DNA of 64,000 nucleotides, from assembly GCF_037023755.1 (NCBI RefSeq), contig NZ_CP146100.1, positions 3,689,501 through 3,753,500 of the forward strand. Direction: 5' to 3'. A model generated the notes under the pieces. The model was not told the origin of the DNA, did no database searches, and saw only the letters and a list, made by a program, of their open reading frames with translations. Source of the DNA: Saccharopolyspora sp. SCSIO 74807. Lineage in GTDB: Bacteria > Actinomycetota > Actinomycetes > Mycobacteriales > Pseudonocardiaceae. Every line of letters begins with the position of its first letter. The stretch's first letter is position 1. The translations under genes and the position numbers were made by a program. Of this stretch, positions 27,136-36,519 are shown piece after piece.

Positions 27136-27498
27136 ATGAAGGTCAGGATCGTGCGCGCAGGATTGTTCCTGCTGTTCTCGGTCCTGGTCGCCGTGGTCTC
27201 CCCGTTGCAGCCCGCGTTGGCCAGTGATTTGACGATGCGCAACCCGGCCGAGGTCAAATCCGAGATCAAGGAGAACCGGGACACCGGGAAACTGCGCCAG
27301 CGCGCGGCGTCCGAGGACGGCACCCGGCGCGAACGGCGCACTCCGGATCGCGGTGCGCCGCTGCCGGACGGGCTGCAAGCGGGCCCCGGCGCGCGGCACG
27401 ACCTGTTCACCGCCGCCCTGCGCGCGCGAACCAAGCCGCACGAGGCCGCCGCGCGCAGCCGACATGCGCCCGCAACGCTGCAGGTTTATCGGCACTGA
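27136..27498 (+). CDS. Small secreted protein of unknown function
   Basis: The 120-residue product starts with a clear Sec signal peptide: basic MKVRIVRAG, a hydrophobic core FLLFSVLVAVVSPL, and a cleavage site ALA-S at about residue 29. The mature part of about 90 residues is very basic and hydrophilic (KSEIKENRDTGKLRQRAASE), lacks cysteines and resembles no family I know. ATG at 27136 has GGAGGAG immediately before it; the longer upstream frame has no support. It ends 68 bases before a carbonic anhydrase gene in the same direction, so it may share its transcript. Confidence 0.72.
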   Translation: MKVRIVRAGLFLLFSVLVAVVSPLQPALASDLTMRNPAEVKSEIKENRDTGKLRQRAASEDGTRRERRTPDRGAPLPDGLQAGPGARHDLFTAALRARTKPHEAAARSRHAPATLQVYRH

Positions 27499-27566
27499 GA
27501 CGTTCGCGCACCACGCGTGCGTTCGACGGCAGACGACGATCCTGAAGCGTCCAGTGAGGCGACAAC

Positions 27567-28181
27567 ATGACTTTCGAGCACCTGGTGGACCGTGCGCGCA
27601 ACCATCCGCGCACGGTGTCCGAAGCGCACCGCAAACGGCTGGCCACCGGTCAGCAGCCGGCCGCGCTGTTCATCACCTGTTCCGATTCGCGGGTGGTCCC
27701 CGCGCAGCTCACCGGCGCCCAGCCCGGGGAACTGTTCGAATTGCGGACCGCGGGCAACGTGGTGCCCGAATACGTGCCCGATTCGGCGTCCAGCGAAATG
27801 GCCACGATCGAATACGCGGTGCTGCAGCTGAAGGTTCCCGAGATCGTTGTTTGCGGGCACTCGCACTGCGGTGCGGTGACCGCGAAGGCGATCGCCGGGC
27901 GCGGGCTGGAAAGCCTTCCCGCGATGCGGGGCTGGCTGGGCACCGGTGAACCGCCGGTATCCGAAGCGCCCGCGCTCGAAGACGGCGTGCGTTCGGAATG
28001 CAAGCAGCACGTGCGCGAGCAGCTGCGCACGTTGTTCGAATACCCGTTCATCCGGGAACGGGCCGCCGCGGGCGAGTTGCGGGTGCACGGCTGGTTCTAC
28101 GAGATCGACACCGGATTGGTCTGGCACTCCGGGGAAACCGGGCCGGATCGGCCGGAAGAGTCGGATTTCCTTCCGTTGTGA
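27567..28181 (+). CDS. Beta-class carbonic anhydrase
   Basis: This enzyme interconverts carbon dioxide and bicarbonate. The 204-residue protein has the zinc ligands and catalytic dyad of the beta class: cysteine and aspartate in CSDSR near residue 38, and histidine and cysteine in CGHSHCGAV near residue 97. The length fits. GTGAGGCGACAAC before ATG 27567 is a weak ribosome binding site. The next gene downstream is a SulP transporter of the type often paired with carbonic anhydrase for bicarbonate uptake. A small secreted protein lies upstream. Confidence 0.94.
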   Translation: MTFEHLVDRARNHPRTVSEAHRKRLATGQQPAALFITCSDSRVVPAQLTGAQPGELFELRTAGNVVPEYVPDSASSEMATIEYAVLQLKVPEIVVCGHSHCGAVTAKAIAGRGLESLPAMRGWLGTGEPPVSEAPALEDGVRSECKQHVREQLRTLFEYPFIRERAAAGELRVHGWFYEIDTGLVWHSGETGPDRPEESDFLPL

Positions 28182-28394
28182 CATTTCCGCGGCGGTGATC
28201 CACCGCCGATTCGTCGGGACTGCCTGACGCCGTCCACCCGGATGCCGCGTTGCCGTTGTGCGGCGTGGCCCCGCGTGTTCAGCGGCGATCACGCGCTCTC
28301 GCGGCCGCAGTCCCGCACGCGTTCCCGCACGTCCGCGCGCTAACGGCACGCGGACGCGCTACCCGTCACTCGAAACTCATACGGAGAGTGCAAC

Positions 28395-29909
28395 GTGACC
28401 ACTCAAGTCGACGCGACCTCCCGTCGCGCCAAGACCGGCGTCCCGCAGTGGCCGAAGGGAACTTTCGGCGCCGACCTGGGGGCTTCGCTGGTCGTGTTCC
28501 TGGTGGCGCTGCCGCTGTGCGTCGGTGTCGCCGTCGCATCCGGCGTGCCCGCCGAACTCGGCATCATCACCGGTGTCGTCGGAGGCATCGTGGTGGGGCT
28601 GCTACCGGGCAGCACCATGCAGGTCAGCGGCCCGGCGGCCGGGCTGACCGTGCTGGTGGCCTCGGCGGTGTCCGATCACGGGCTCGGGATGCTCGGCATC
28701 ATCGTGCTCGGTGCAGGCGTGCTGCAGATCTTGATGGGGCTGGGCCGGATCGGAACCTGGTTCCGGGCGATCTCGCCTTCGGTGGTGCAGGGCATGCTGG
28801 CGGGCATCGGCCTGGTGATCATGCTCGGCCAGCTCTACCCGGTGGGCGGGCTGGAGCAGCCCTCCGAGACCTCGGCCAAGTTCGCCGGGCTCCCGGGGCT
28901 GGTGAGCGCGATGTTCACGACTCCGCAGGGGCTTGCCGGGGTCGCCGTCACCGCGGTGGCGCTGGTGATCCTGTTCGGCTGGCCGAAGCTGCCGGAGAAG
29001 GTGCGCAACGTCCCCGCCGCGCTGGTCGCGGTGGTGCTGGTCAGCGGCGCGACCTACGTGCTGGGGCTGCCCCTGAAGACGATCGAGGTCGGCTCCCTGC
29101 TGGAGGCGATCAACGTCCCGACCGGCGAGTCGTGGGGCTCCGCGTTCACCCCGGCGGTGCTCGGATCGATGCTGACGTTCGGGCTGATCGCATCGGCGGA
29201 GAGCCTGTTCAGCGCGGCCGCGGTCGACCGGATGCACGACCGCCCGAAGACGCAGTTCAACAAGGAGCTCGTCGCCCAGGGCGCGGGCAACGCCGTATGC
29301 GGGGTGCTGGGCGCGTTGCCGATGACCGCGGTGATCGTGCGCTCCGGCGCGAACGTCCGCGCGGGGGCGAAGACGAAGCTGTCCCGGATCCTGCACGGCG
29401 TGTGGCTGCTGCTGTTCGTGGTGGCGCTGCCGGGCGTGCTGGCGTTCATCCCGACCGCGGTGCTCGCCGCGGTGCTGATCCACGCCGGCTGGAAGCTGCT
29501 CGAGCCGGGCAAGGTCGTGCAGCTGGCCAGGACCAACCGCCCGGAGGCTGCGGTGCTGGTGCTGACCGCGGTCATGATCGTGGCCACCGACCTGCTGATC
29601 GGCACGCTGATCGGGCTCGCCGCCGCGGTGATCAAGACCGCCTTCGACGTGTCCCGGCTGTCGGTCAAGCAGGAGGAGCAGGGCGAGGACCACGTGCACG
29701 TCGAACTCGGCGGCAACGCCACGTTCCTGCGGCTCCCGCGGCTGCTGGAGCGGCTGGAGAGCCTGCCGTCGGACAAGAGCGTGCACTTGGACCTGAGCAC
29801 CGTCCGGCACCTGGACCAGGCGTGCCACCAGGCGGTGGAGAACTGGGCCGCGCAGCGCGAACGCGACAACGCGCGGACCGAAGTGGCGATGCCGGCCCAC
29901 GCGGGCTGA
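28395..29909 (+). CDS. SulP family anion transporter, probably for bicarbonate
   Basis: The 504-residue protein has about 10-12 membrane helices, with the SulP N-terminal signature LGASLVVFLVALPLCVGVAVASGVPAELGIITGVVGG and the GSTMQVSGPAAGLTV segment. A short C-terminal STAS-like domain (about 430-490, KSVHLDLSTVRHLDQACHQAVENW) follows the membrane part. SulP proteins carry sulfate, bicarbonate or other anions. The carbonic anhydrase 213 bases upstream argues for bicarbonate, but this is inference. GTG at 28395 is preceded by CGGAGAG. A strong terminator follows the gene. Confidence 0.9.
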   Translation: MTTQVDATSRRAKTGVPQWPKGTFGADLGASLVVFLVALPLCVGVAVASGVPAELGIITGVVGGIVVGLLPGSTMQVSGPAAGLTVLVASAVSDHGLGMLGIIVLGAGVLQILMGLGRIGTWFRAISPSVVQGMLAGIGLVIMLGQLYPVGGLEQPSETSAKFAGLPGLVSAMFTTPQGLAGVAVTAVALVILFGWPKLPEKVRNVPAALVAVVLVSGATYVLGLPLKTIEVGSLLEAINVPTGESWGSAFTPAVLGSMLTFGLIASAESLFSAAAVDRMHDRPKTQFNKELVAQGAGNAVCGVLGALPMTAVIVRSGANVRAGAKTKLSRILHGVWLLLFVVALPGVLAFIPTAVLAAVLIHAGWKLLEPGKVVQLARTNRPEAAVLVLTAVMIVATDLLIGTLIGLAAAVIKTAFDVSRLSVKQEEQGEDHVHVELGGNATFLRLPRLLERLESLPSDKSVHLDLSTVRHLDQACHQAVENWAAQRERDNARTEVAMPAHAG

Positions 29910-29915
29910 CCCGCA

Positions 29916-29952
29916 CCGCGCCGGAGGTGCCGTTCGCGCACCTCCGGCGCGG
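29916..29952 (+). terminator. Strong terminator after the SulP gene
   Basis: CCGCGCCGGAGGTGC at 29916-29930 pairs perfectly over 15 bases with 29938-29952 around a seven-base loop, followed by TTTCGTT. This is the clearest factor-independent terminator in the window. Confidence 0.85.
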
Positions 29953-29984
29953 TTTCGTTCCGACCGGCGGGTAGCGTCGAAGCC

Positions 29985-31343
29985 GTGAGTGACGGCCTGT
30001 TCGACGAGGGGTTGTTCGGCGCCGAGACCGAGGACCGCGCCGGGGAACGGCTGGCCGAGAACGCGCCGCTGCCGGTGCGGATGCGGCCCCGTTCGCTGGA
30101 CGAGGTGCTCGGCCAGGACCACCTGCTGGCCGCGGGCGCCCCGCTGCGCCGGCTGGTGGAGGGGGCGGCACCGGCTTCGGTGCTGCTCTACGGCCCGCCG
30201 GGCACCGGCAAGACGACGCTGGCGAACCTGGTCTCGCAGGCGACCGGACGGCGGTTCGTGGCGTTGTCCGCGTTGTCGTCCGGGGTCAAGGAGGTGCGCG
30301 GGGTCATCGATGAGGCCCGGCGACGGCTCGGCCGTTCCGCCGAGGCCACGGTGCTGTTCATCGACGAGGTGCACCGCTTCTCCAAGACCCAGCAGGACGC
30401 ACTGCTGGGCGCGGTGGAGGACCGCACGGTGCTGCTGGTTGCCGCGACCACCGAGAACCCGTACTTCTCCGTGGTGGCCCCGCTGCTTTCGCGGTCCCTG
30501 GTGCTGCAACTGCACAACCTCGGTGACGACGACGTGCGCGAGCTGGTGCGCCGTGCGGTGTCCGAGGAACGCGGCCTCGGCGACGCGCTCGGGCTCGACG
30601 AGGAGGCGCTGGAGCACCTCGTCGCGCTCGCCGGCGGCGATGCGCGGCGCGCGTTGACCGCGCTGGAGGCTGCGGCGGAGTCCGCCGAGTCCAACGGCGC
30701 GCAGCGGATCGACCTGGCCACGGTCGAGGCCACGGTCAACCGCGCGGCCGTGCTCTACGACCGCGGCGGGGATCAGCACTACGACGTGGTCAGCGCGTTC
30801 ATCAAATCCATCCGCGGCTCCGACGTGGACGCCGCGCTGCACTACCTGGCCCGGATGGTCGAAGCCGGGGAGGACCCGCGGTTCATCGCCCGCCGCCTGG
30901 TGGTGCACGCCAGCGAGGACGTCGGCATGGCCGACCCGACCGCGTTGCAGGCGGCGGTGGCGGCCGCGAACGCGGTGCAGTTCATCGGGATGCCGGAGGG
31001 CAGGCTCGCGCTCGCGCAGGCCACGGTGCACCTGGCGACCGCGCCGAAGTCGAATTCGGTGATCATGGCCATCGACGCGGCGATGGGCGACGTGCGTGCG
31101 GGCAAGTCCGGTTCGGTGCCCGCGCACCTGCGCGACGGGCACTACGCGGGCGCGAAGAAGCTCGGCAACGCGCAGGGCTACCGCTACCCGCACGACCGCT
31201 CGGAAGGCGTGCTGGAGCAGCAGTACCCGCCGGACGAGCTGGTGGGCGTCGACTACTACGAGCCCAGCGGCCGCGGCGGCGAGCGCGTGCTCGGCGAACG
31301 GGTTCCGAAGCTGCGCGGCATCGTCCGCGGCGAGGGCGAATAG
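29985..31343 (+). CDS. rarA: Replication-associated recombination protein A (RarA/MgsA)
   Basis: RarA is an AAA+ ATPase related to clamp loaders that acts at stalled replication forks. The 452-residue protein has Walker [12 protein letters not shown] near residue 67, Walker [11 protein letters not shown] near 126, sensor 1 [10 protein letters not shown], and the C-terminal MgsA tetramerisation region with [15 protein letters not shown]-like ending. A TAGCGT hexamer at 29972-29977 lies seven bases before GTG 29985, which suggests a leaderless transcript. It corresponds to Rv2559c in mycobacteria, placed likewise between aspS and alaS. Confidence 0.95.
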   Translation: MSDGLFDEGLFGAETEDRAGERLAENAPLPVRMRPRSLDEVLGQDHLLAAGAPLRRLVEGAAPASVLLYGPPGTGKTTLANLVSQATGRRFVALSALSSGVKEVRGVIDEARRRLGRSAEATVLFIDEVHRFSKTQQDALLGAVEDRTVLLVAATTENPYFSVVAPLLSRSLVLQLHNLGDDDVRELVRRAVSEERGLGDALGLDEEALEHLVALAGGDARRALTALEAAAESAESNGAQRIDLATVEATVNRAAVLYDRGGDQHYDVVSAFIKSIRGSDVDAALHYLARMVEAGEDPRFIARRLVVHASEDVGMADPTALQAAVAAANAVQFIGMPEGRLALAQATVHLATAPKSNSVIMAIDAAMGDVRAGKSGSVPAHLRDGHYAGAKKLGNAQGYRYPHDRSEGVLEQQYPPDELVGVDYYEPSGRGGERVLGERVPKLRGIVRGEGE

Positions 31344-31427
31344 CGCCGCGGGCAGGAATCCGGCGCGGTGAGCCGTCGAGCAGAATGTGCGCCGACGGAG
31401 AACAGCCAGCCCGAGGAGGTCGTGCCG

Positions 31428-32393
31428 GTGCAGTCGCGGATCGTGGTCACCCGGAGGATTCCGGACTCCGCAGTCGAACTGCTGCGCAGCGCAGGAGACG
31501 TGCACGTGTGCGAGCGGGACCGGGCGTTGGACCCCGCCGAGCTGCACGAGGTGGTGCGTGGCGCGCACGGCGTGGTCACGATGCTCGGCGATCGCGTCGA
31601 TGACGAACTCGTGACCGCGGCCGGCCCGCAGCTGCAGGTGGTGGCCAACGTGGCGGTCGGCTACGACAACGTGGACGTGCCCGCGGTGACCGGGCGCGGC
31701 GTCACCGTGACGAACACGCCGGGCGTGCTCACCGATGCCACCGCGGATCTCGGATTCGGCTTGCTGCTGATGGCGACGCGGCGGCTCGGTGAGGGGGAGC
31801 GGCTGATCCGGTCCGGGCAACCCTGGTTCTTCCACCTCGGATTCATGCTGGGTACGGGCTTGCAGGGCAAGACCCTCGGGATCATCGGCCTTGGCGGGAT
31901 CGGGCAGGCGATGGCTCGCCGTGCTCGCGCGTTCGGCATGAACATCGCCTACGCGGGTAGGCGGCGCGCGGCCCCGGAGGTGGAATCCGAGCTCGACGCC
32001 CGCTACCTCTCGCAGGACGAGCTGCTGCGCGAAGCCGATGCGCTGTCGCTGCACTGCCCGCTCACCGAGCAGACCCGGCACCTGATCGACGAGTCGGCGC
32101 TGGCGAAGATGAAGCCCTCCGCGGTGCTCATCAACACCAGCCGCGGACCGGTCGTGGACGAAAAAGCCCTGGCCGAGGCGCTGCGCGAAGGCCGCATCGC
32201 GGCAGCGGGCCTGGACGTCTTCGAACGCGAACCGGCCGTCGAACCCGCGCTGCTCGAACTGGACAACGCGGTGCTCATCCCGCACCTGGGCTCGGCGACG
32301 GTGGAGACGCGCAGCGCGATGGCCGAACTCGCCGCGCGCAACGTGGCGGCGGTTCTCGCCGGGACCGGACCGATCACCCCGGTGGGTGCTTGA
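31428..32393 (+). CDS. D-2-hydroxyacid dehydrogenase (glyoxylate/hydroxypyruvate reductase-like)
   Basis: An NAD(P)-dependent dehydrogenase of 321 residues. The Rossmann motif is GLGGIGQAMARRARAFG near residue 140. The catalytic arginine is in NTSRGPVVDE, the glutamate in LDVFEREPAV, and the histidine in IPHLGSATVETR. The family includes glycerate dehydrogenases and glyoxylate reductases; the exact substrate is uncertain. GTG at 31428 is chosen because GAGGAGG at 31413-31419 is eight bases upstream; the frame extends 20 residues further without support. It follows rarA on the same strand. Confidence 0.9.
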   Translation: MQSRIVVTRRIPDSAVELLRSAGDVHVCERDRALDPAELHEVVRGAHGVVTMLGDRVDDELVTAAGPQLQVVANVAVGYDNVDVPAVTGRGVTVTNTPGVLTDATADLGFGLLLMATRRLGEGERLIRSGQPWFFHLGFMLGTGLQGKTLGIIGLGGIGQAMARRARAFGMNIAYAGRRRAAPEVESELDARYLSQDELLREADALSLHCPLTEQTRHLIDESALAKMKPSAVLINTSRGPVVDEKALAEALREGRIAAAGLDVFEREPAVEPALLELDNAVLIPHLGSATVETRSAMAELAARNVAAVLAGTGPITPVGA

Positions 32394-32524
32394 CCGGCAC
32401 CGACGCGCCGAACCACCGGCGGCATCGGCGCCCGGGCCGCACGGTAACCTGACGCGCGATCAAGCCACCGGGAATTCTCGCGGTGGCCGGACAATCACAG
32501 GGAAACCAGAAACCGGGAGGGCAC

Positions 32525-32926
32525 GTGACGCCCACGCAGATCGCCGCGCTGATCGTCGCAGGCGCGTTCGTGCTGCTGGTCGTGCTGCTGGCGGTCCCGC
32601 TGGTCAAGCTCGGCCGTACGCTGGACGAGGCGACCGTCGCGATCCGCAAGGCGCACGAGAACTCCGACCCGCTTTTCACCGGCGCGAACTCGACGCTGAC
32701 GCACGTCAACACCCAGCTGGAACGGGTGGACGGCATCACCACGAACGCCAAGACCGTCAGCGGCAACGTTTCGGCGTTGTCCTCGCTGTTCACGGCTACA
32801 CTCGGTGGCCCGTTGGTGAAGACCGCGGCCTTCTCGTACGGGGTGAGCAAGGCATTGCGCGCTCGCCGCAAGCGCAAGGAAGAGCCGTGGGGCAAGCACT
32901 CCCGACGCAAGGGAGGCCGCAAGTGA
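32525..32926 (+). CDS. DUF948 family membrane protein
   Basis: The 133-residue protein has one N-terminal membrane helix (IAALIVAGAFVLLVVLLAVPLVKL) followed by a helical region (LDEATVAIRKAHENSDPLFTGANSTLTHVNTQLERVDGITTNAK) typical of DUF948, and a very basic C terminus. Function is unknown. GTG at 32525 is chosen because GGGAGG at 32515-32520 is four bases away; GTG at 32483 is a weaker alternative. The stop overlaps the next start as GTGA at 32923. DUF948, DUF6167 and alaS also stand together in Streptomyces. Confidence 0.87.
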   Translation: MTPTQIAALIVAGAFVLLVVLLAVPLVKLGRTLDEATVAIRKAHENSDPLFTGANSTLTHVNTQLERVDGITTNAKTVSGNVSALSSLFTATLGGPLVKTAAFSYGVSKALRARRKRKEEPWGKHSRRKGGRK

Positions 32927-33261
32927 GGCGGATGTTCTGGTTCGGGGCCGGTATCGCGGCCGGTGTCGCGGTGATGCGCAAGGTCAACGAGACCACGCGC
33001 AAGGCGACCCCGAACGGCGTGGCCGAGCAGCTCGGCGGCGCCATGCGCGAGCTCGCGGGTGCCGTGGGCTCGTTCGGCGCGGACGTGCGCGCCGGGATGA
33101 CCGAGCGGGAGCAGGAGCTGCAGAACGTCGTGGACGGCACCTCGTTGCCGCCGCAGCGGCTCACCGATTCCCGCTCCGTCGATGCGGCTCGCCCCGGTGA
33201 GAGCCGAGTTCGTGACGGTGGGCGCGCACCGGCACGGCGAGCTCGCCGGGCGGATCGCTGA
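32923..33261 (+). CDS. DUF6167-like small protein
   Basis: The 112-residue protein begins MRRMFWFGAGIAAGVAVMRKVNETTRKATPNGVAEQLGG, a pattern I recall from the DUF6167 family of actinobacteria: a weak N-terminal membrane helix, a helical middle and a basic tail. Function is unknown. It overlaps the DUF948 gene by four bases and precedes alaS by 116 bases. The C-terminal 30 residues are rich in arginine and look poorly conserved. Confidence 0.78.
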   Translation: MRRMFWFGAGIAAGVAVMRKVNETTRKATPNGVAEQLGGAMRELAGAVGSFGADVRAGMTEREQELQNVVDGTSLPPQRLTDSRSVDAARPGESRVRDGGRAPARRARRADR

Positions 33262-33377
33262 CGCGGCACCTCGGGTGACCGGCCGCGACGCTTCGCCGAC
33301 CGGTCGGTCCCCGCTCGCCCGCGAGCCTTCCGCCCACGCCGTCCGGATTCCGCAGCACCCTCCACGAAGGACCCACC

Positions 33378-36053
33378 GTGCAGACCCACGAGATCAACAA
33401 CCGCTTCCTGGAACACTTCCGCAGCTCGGGCCACACCGTGGTGCCCAGCGCGTCGCTGATCCTGGACGACCCCACCCTGCTGTTCGTCAACGCGGGGATG
33501 GTGCAGTTCAAGCCGTACTTCCTGGGTGATGCCCCGGCGCCGTACCCGCGCGCGACGAGCATCCAGAAGTGCGTGCGCACCGGCGACATCGACGAGGTCG
33601 GCAAGACCACGCGGCACAACACGTTCTTCCAGATGGCCGGCAACTTCTCCTTCGGCGACTACTTCAAAGAAGGCGCCATGGAGCACGCCTGGAAGCTGCT
33701 GACCTCCGCGGTCGCCGACGGCGGCTACGGCATCGACCCGGAACGCCTGTGGGTCACCGTTTTCGAGAAGGACGACGAAGCCGCCGCGATGTGGCGCAAC
33801 ACCACCGGCATCCCGGCGGAGCGCATCCAGTCGCGCGGTCCCGAGGACAACTACTGGGACATGGGCGTGCCCGGTCCGGGCGGGCCGTGCTCGGAGATCT
33901 ACTACGACCGCGGCCCGGAGTACGGCCGCGAAGGCGGCCCGAACGTCGACGAGGACCGCTACATCGAGATCTGGAACCTGGTGTTCATGCAGGACATCAG
34001 GGGTGAGCTGCCCCCGAAGGCCGGCAACCCGCCGATCGGTGAGCTGCCCACCAAGAACATCGACACCGGCATGGGCATCGAGCGGGTGGCCTGCCTGCTG
34101 CAGGGCGTGGACAACGTCTACGAGACCGACCTGGTGCGCCCCGTGATCGCCAAGGCCGAGGAGCTCTCCGGCCGCACCTACGGCGCCGACCACACCGACG
34201 ACGTGCGCTTCCGCGTGATCGCCGACCACGCGCGCTCCGGCGTGATGCTGGTCGGCGACGGCGTCACGCCCGGCAACGAGGCCCGCGGCTACGTGCTGCG
34301 GCGGCTGCTGCGCCGCATCGTGCGCTCGGTGCGCCTGCTCGGTGTGCAGGAGCCGGTGCTGGGCGAGTTCACCCAGGTCGTGCGCGACGCGATGGCGCCG
34401 GGCTACCCGGAGCTGGCCACCGAGTTCGACCGGATCGACTCGGTGATCCGCAACGAGGAGGACGCCTTCCGCGCCACCCTCACCACCGGCTCGAAGATCT
34501 TCGACGTGGCCGTGACCGAGACCAAGAAGGCCGGCGGCACGCAGCTGGCCGGGGACAAGGCGTTCCAGCTGCACGACACCTACGGCTTCCCGATCGACCT
34601 GACCTTGGAGATGGCCTCCGAGCAGGGGCTTTCGGTGGACGAGCACGGTTTCCGCGAGCTGATGGCCGAGCAGCGCCGCCGCGCCAAGGAGGACGCGAAG
34701 GCCCGCAAGACCGGTCACGGCGACCTGTCGACCTACCGCACGCTGCTCGACGAGCACGGCACCACCGAGTTCATCGGCTACACCGACCTCCAGGCGCACA
34801 GCCGGGTGCTCGGACTGCTGGTGGACGGCGCGCCCGCGAGTTCCGCGGCGGCGGGCACCGAGGTGGAGCTGGTGCTCGACCGCACCCCGTTCTACGCCGA
34901 AGGCGGTGGCCAGATCGCCGACACCGGCACGCTGGTCGGGCCGGGCGTCGAAGTGCGGGTGCACGACGTGCAGCGGGCCGTGCCGGGGCTGTTCGTGCAC
35001 CGCGCGAAGGTCGTCGCCGGCGAGCTGGGCTTGGACACCACGCTGGAGGCCGGGGTGGACCAGCAGCGCAGGCGCGCCATCGCCCGGTCGCACTCCGCCA
35101 CGCACCTGGTGCACGCCGCGGTGCGCGGTGCCTACGGCAAGCGGGCGGCGCAGGCCGGTTCGCTGAACTCGCCCGGCCGGATGCGGTTCGACTTCACCGC
35201 GCCCGCCGCGGTGTCGGCCTCGGTGCTCGGCGGCGTCGAGGAAGAGGTCAACGACTACCTGCAGAACGACGTCGAGGTCTCCTCCTACACCACGACGATG
35301 GACCGGGCGATGGAGCTCGGCGCGGTCGCGCTGTTCGGCGAGAAGTACGGCGACCAGGTCCGCGTGGTCGACATGGGCGACTACTCGCGCGAGCTGTGCG
35401 GCGGTACGCACGTCGGGCGCATCGGTCAGCTCGGCGTGGTGAAGCTGGTCGCGGACTCCTCGGTCGGTTCCGGGGTGCACCGGGTGGAAGCGCTGGTCGG
35501 GATGGACGCCATGCGTCACATCGGCAAGGAGCACCTGCTGGTCAGCCAGCTCGCCGAGCAGTTCAAGGTGCCCGCCGAGGACCTGCCGGACCGGATCGCC
35601 GGGGTGGTGAGCCGGCTGCGCGACGCGGAGAAGGAGCTGGCGCAGCTGCGGGTGCAGCAGGTGCTGTCCTCGGCCGGTGACCTGGCCGGGCGCGCCGCCG
35701 ACGTGCGCGGCGTGAGCCTGGTGGCAGAGCAGGTCGCCGACGGCGTGGACGGCGGCTCGCTGCGCGCGCTGGCGGGCGAGGTGCGGGGGCGCCTGACCGG
35801 CAGGCCCGCGGTCGTCGCGCTGTTCGCGCCCGACTCCGAGCAGGGCAAGGTGTCCTTCGTCGTCGGTGTCAACGACGCTGCGCAGGACCTCGGGCTGGCC
35901 GCGGGCAAGCTGGTGCCCGCGTTCGCCGGCGAGGTCGGCGGTCGCGGCGGCGGCAAGCCGGACATGGCGCAGGGCGGCGGATCGGACCCCGCGGGCATCA
36001 CCGCGGCGATCGGCGCGCTGCGCCGGGAGCTGGACCGGGTGATCCAGGGGTGA
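33378..36053 (+). CDS. alaS: Alanyl-tRNA synthetase
   Basis: AlaRS of 891 residues with a class II catalytic domain ([27 protein letters not shown] and the motif 2 region [18 protein letters not shown]). The editing domain carries the zinc motif [12 protein letters not shown] near residue 571 and [13 protein letters not shown] near 675. The C-terminal oligomerisation domain ends [17 protein letters not shown] at 33378 is preceded by GAAGGA. The stop overlaps the ruvX start by four bases. Confidence 0.97.
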   Translation: MQTHEINNRFLEHFRSSGHTVVPSASLILDDPTLLFVNAGMVQFKPYFLGDAPAPYPRATSIQKCVRTGDIDEVGKTTRHNTFFQMAGNFSFGDYFKEGAMEHAWKLLTSAVADGGYGIDPERLWVTVFEKDDEAAAMWRNTTGIPAERIQSRGPEDNYWDMGVPGPGGPCSEIYYDRGPEYGREGGPNVDEDRYIEIWNLVFMQDIRGELPPKAGNPPIGELPTKNIDTGMGIERVACLLQGVDNVYETDLVRPVIAKAEELSGRTYGADHTDDVRFRVIADHARSGVMLVGDGVTPGNEARGYVLRRLLRRIVRSVRLLGVQEPVLGEFTQVVRDAMAPGYPELATEFDRIDSVIRNEEDAFRATLTTGSKIFDVAVTETKKAGGTQLAGDKAFQLHDTYGFPIDLTLEMASEQGLSVDEHGFRELMAEQRRRAKEDAKARKTGHGDLSTYRTLLDEHGTTEFIGYTDLQAHSRVLGLLVDGAPASSAAAGTEVELVLDRTPFYAEGGGQIADTGTLVGPGVEVRVHDVQRAVPGLFVHRAKVVAGELGLDTTLEAGVDQQRRRAIARSHSATHLVHAAVRGAYGKRAAQAGSLNSPGRMRFDFTAPAAVSASVLGGVEEEVNDYLQNDVEVSSYTTTMDRAMELGAVALFGEKYGDQVRVVDMGDYSRELCGGTHVGRIGQLGVVKLVADSSVGSGVHRVEALVGMDAMRHIGKEHLLVSQLAEQFKVPAEDLPDRIAGVVSRLRDAEKELAQLRVQQVLSSAGDLAGRAADVRGVSLVAEQVADGVDGGSLRALAGEVRGRLTGRPAVVALFAPDSEQGKVSFVVGVNDAAQDLGLAAGKLVPAFAGEVGGRGGGKPDMAQGGGSDPAGITAAIGALRRELDRVIQG

Positions 36054-36508
36054 GCGAGCACCAGCGGCCCGACCCGGGCGCCGGGCGGCGGCTGGGCGTG
36101 GACGTCGGCGCGGTGCGCGTCGGCATCGCGCTCAGCGACCCGGCGCCGATGCTGGCGACTCCGCTGGTGACGCTGCGCCGCGACGAGGACGCGGGCAGCG
36201 ACCTCGCGCAGCTGGCCGGCCTGGTCGCCGAGCACGAAGTGGTGGAGGTGGTCGTCGGCCTCCCGAAGACGCTGCGCGGCGATCACGGCAGCGCCGCCGA
36301 AGCCGCGCGGAAGTACGCAGAAGCGCTCACCGAGCGGATCGCTCCGGTGCCGGTGCGCTTTCACGACGAACGGTTGACCACGGTCACGGCGAGCCGCATT
36401 CTCTCCCAACGGGGGGTTCGCGGTAAGCGCCAGCGCGCCGTGGTCGACCAGGCCGCCGCAGTGGAGATCTTGCAGGCATGGCTTGACGCCCGGTCGCAGA
36501 CCACCTGA
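36050..36508 (+). CDS. ruvX: RuvX/YqgF family Holliday junction resolvase-like protein
   Basis: The 152-residue RNase H-like protein has [28 protein letters not shown], in which the first aspartate is the conserved acidic residue. [17 protein letters not shown] and [18 protein letters not shown] follow, with [14 protein letters not shown] at the end. YqgF proteins have been implicated in pre-16S rRNA processing as well as in junction cleavage. GTG at 36050 overlaps the alaS stop. It is part of the alaS-ruvX-mltG-aroE unit, conserved in mycobacteria. Confidence 0.93.
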   Translation: MSEHQRPDPGAGRRLGVDVGAVRVGIALSDPAPMLATPLVTLRRDEDAGSDLAQLAGLVAEHEVVEVVVGLPKTLRGDHGSAAEAARKYAEALTERIAPVPVRFHDERLTTVTASRILSQRGVRGKRQRAVVDQAAAVEILQAWLDARSQTT

Positions 36509-36519
36509 GAGGACCTTTC

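Noticed and set aside
28602-32285. Long minus-strand frame opposite SulP, rarA and the dehydrogenase
   Set aside because: It crosses three well-supported plus-strand genes and has the composition of an antisense shadow.
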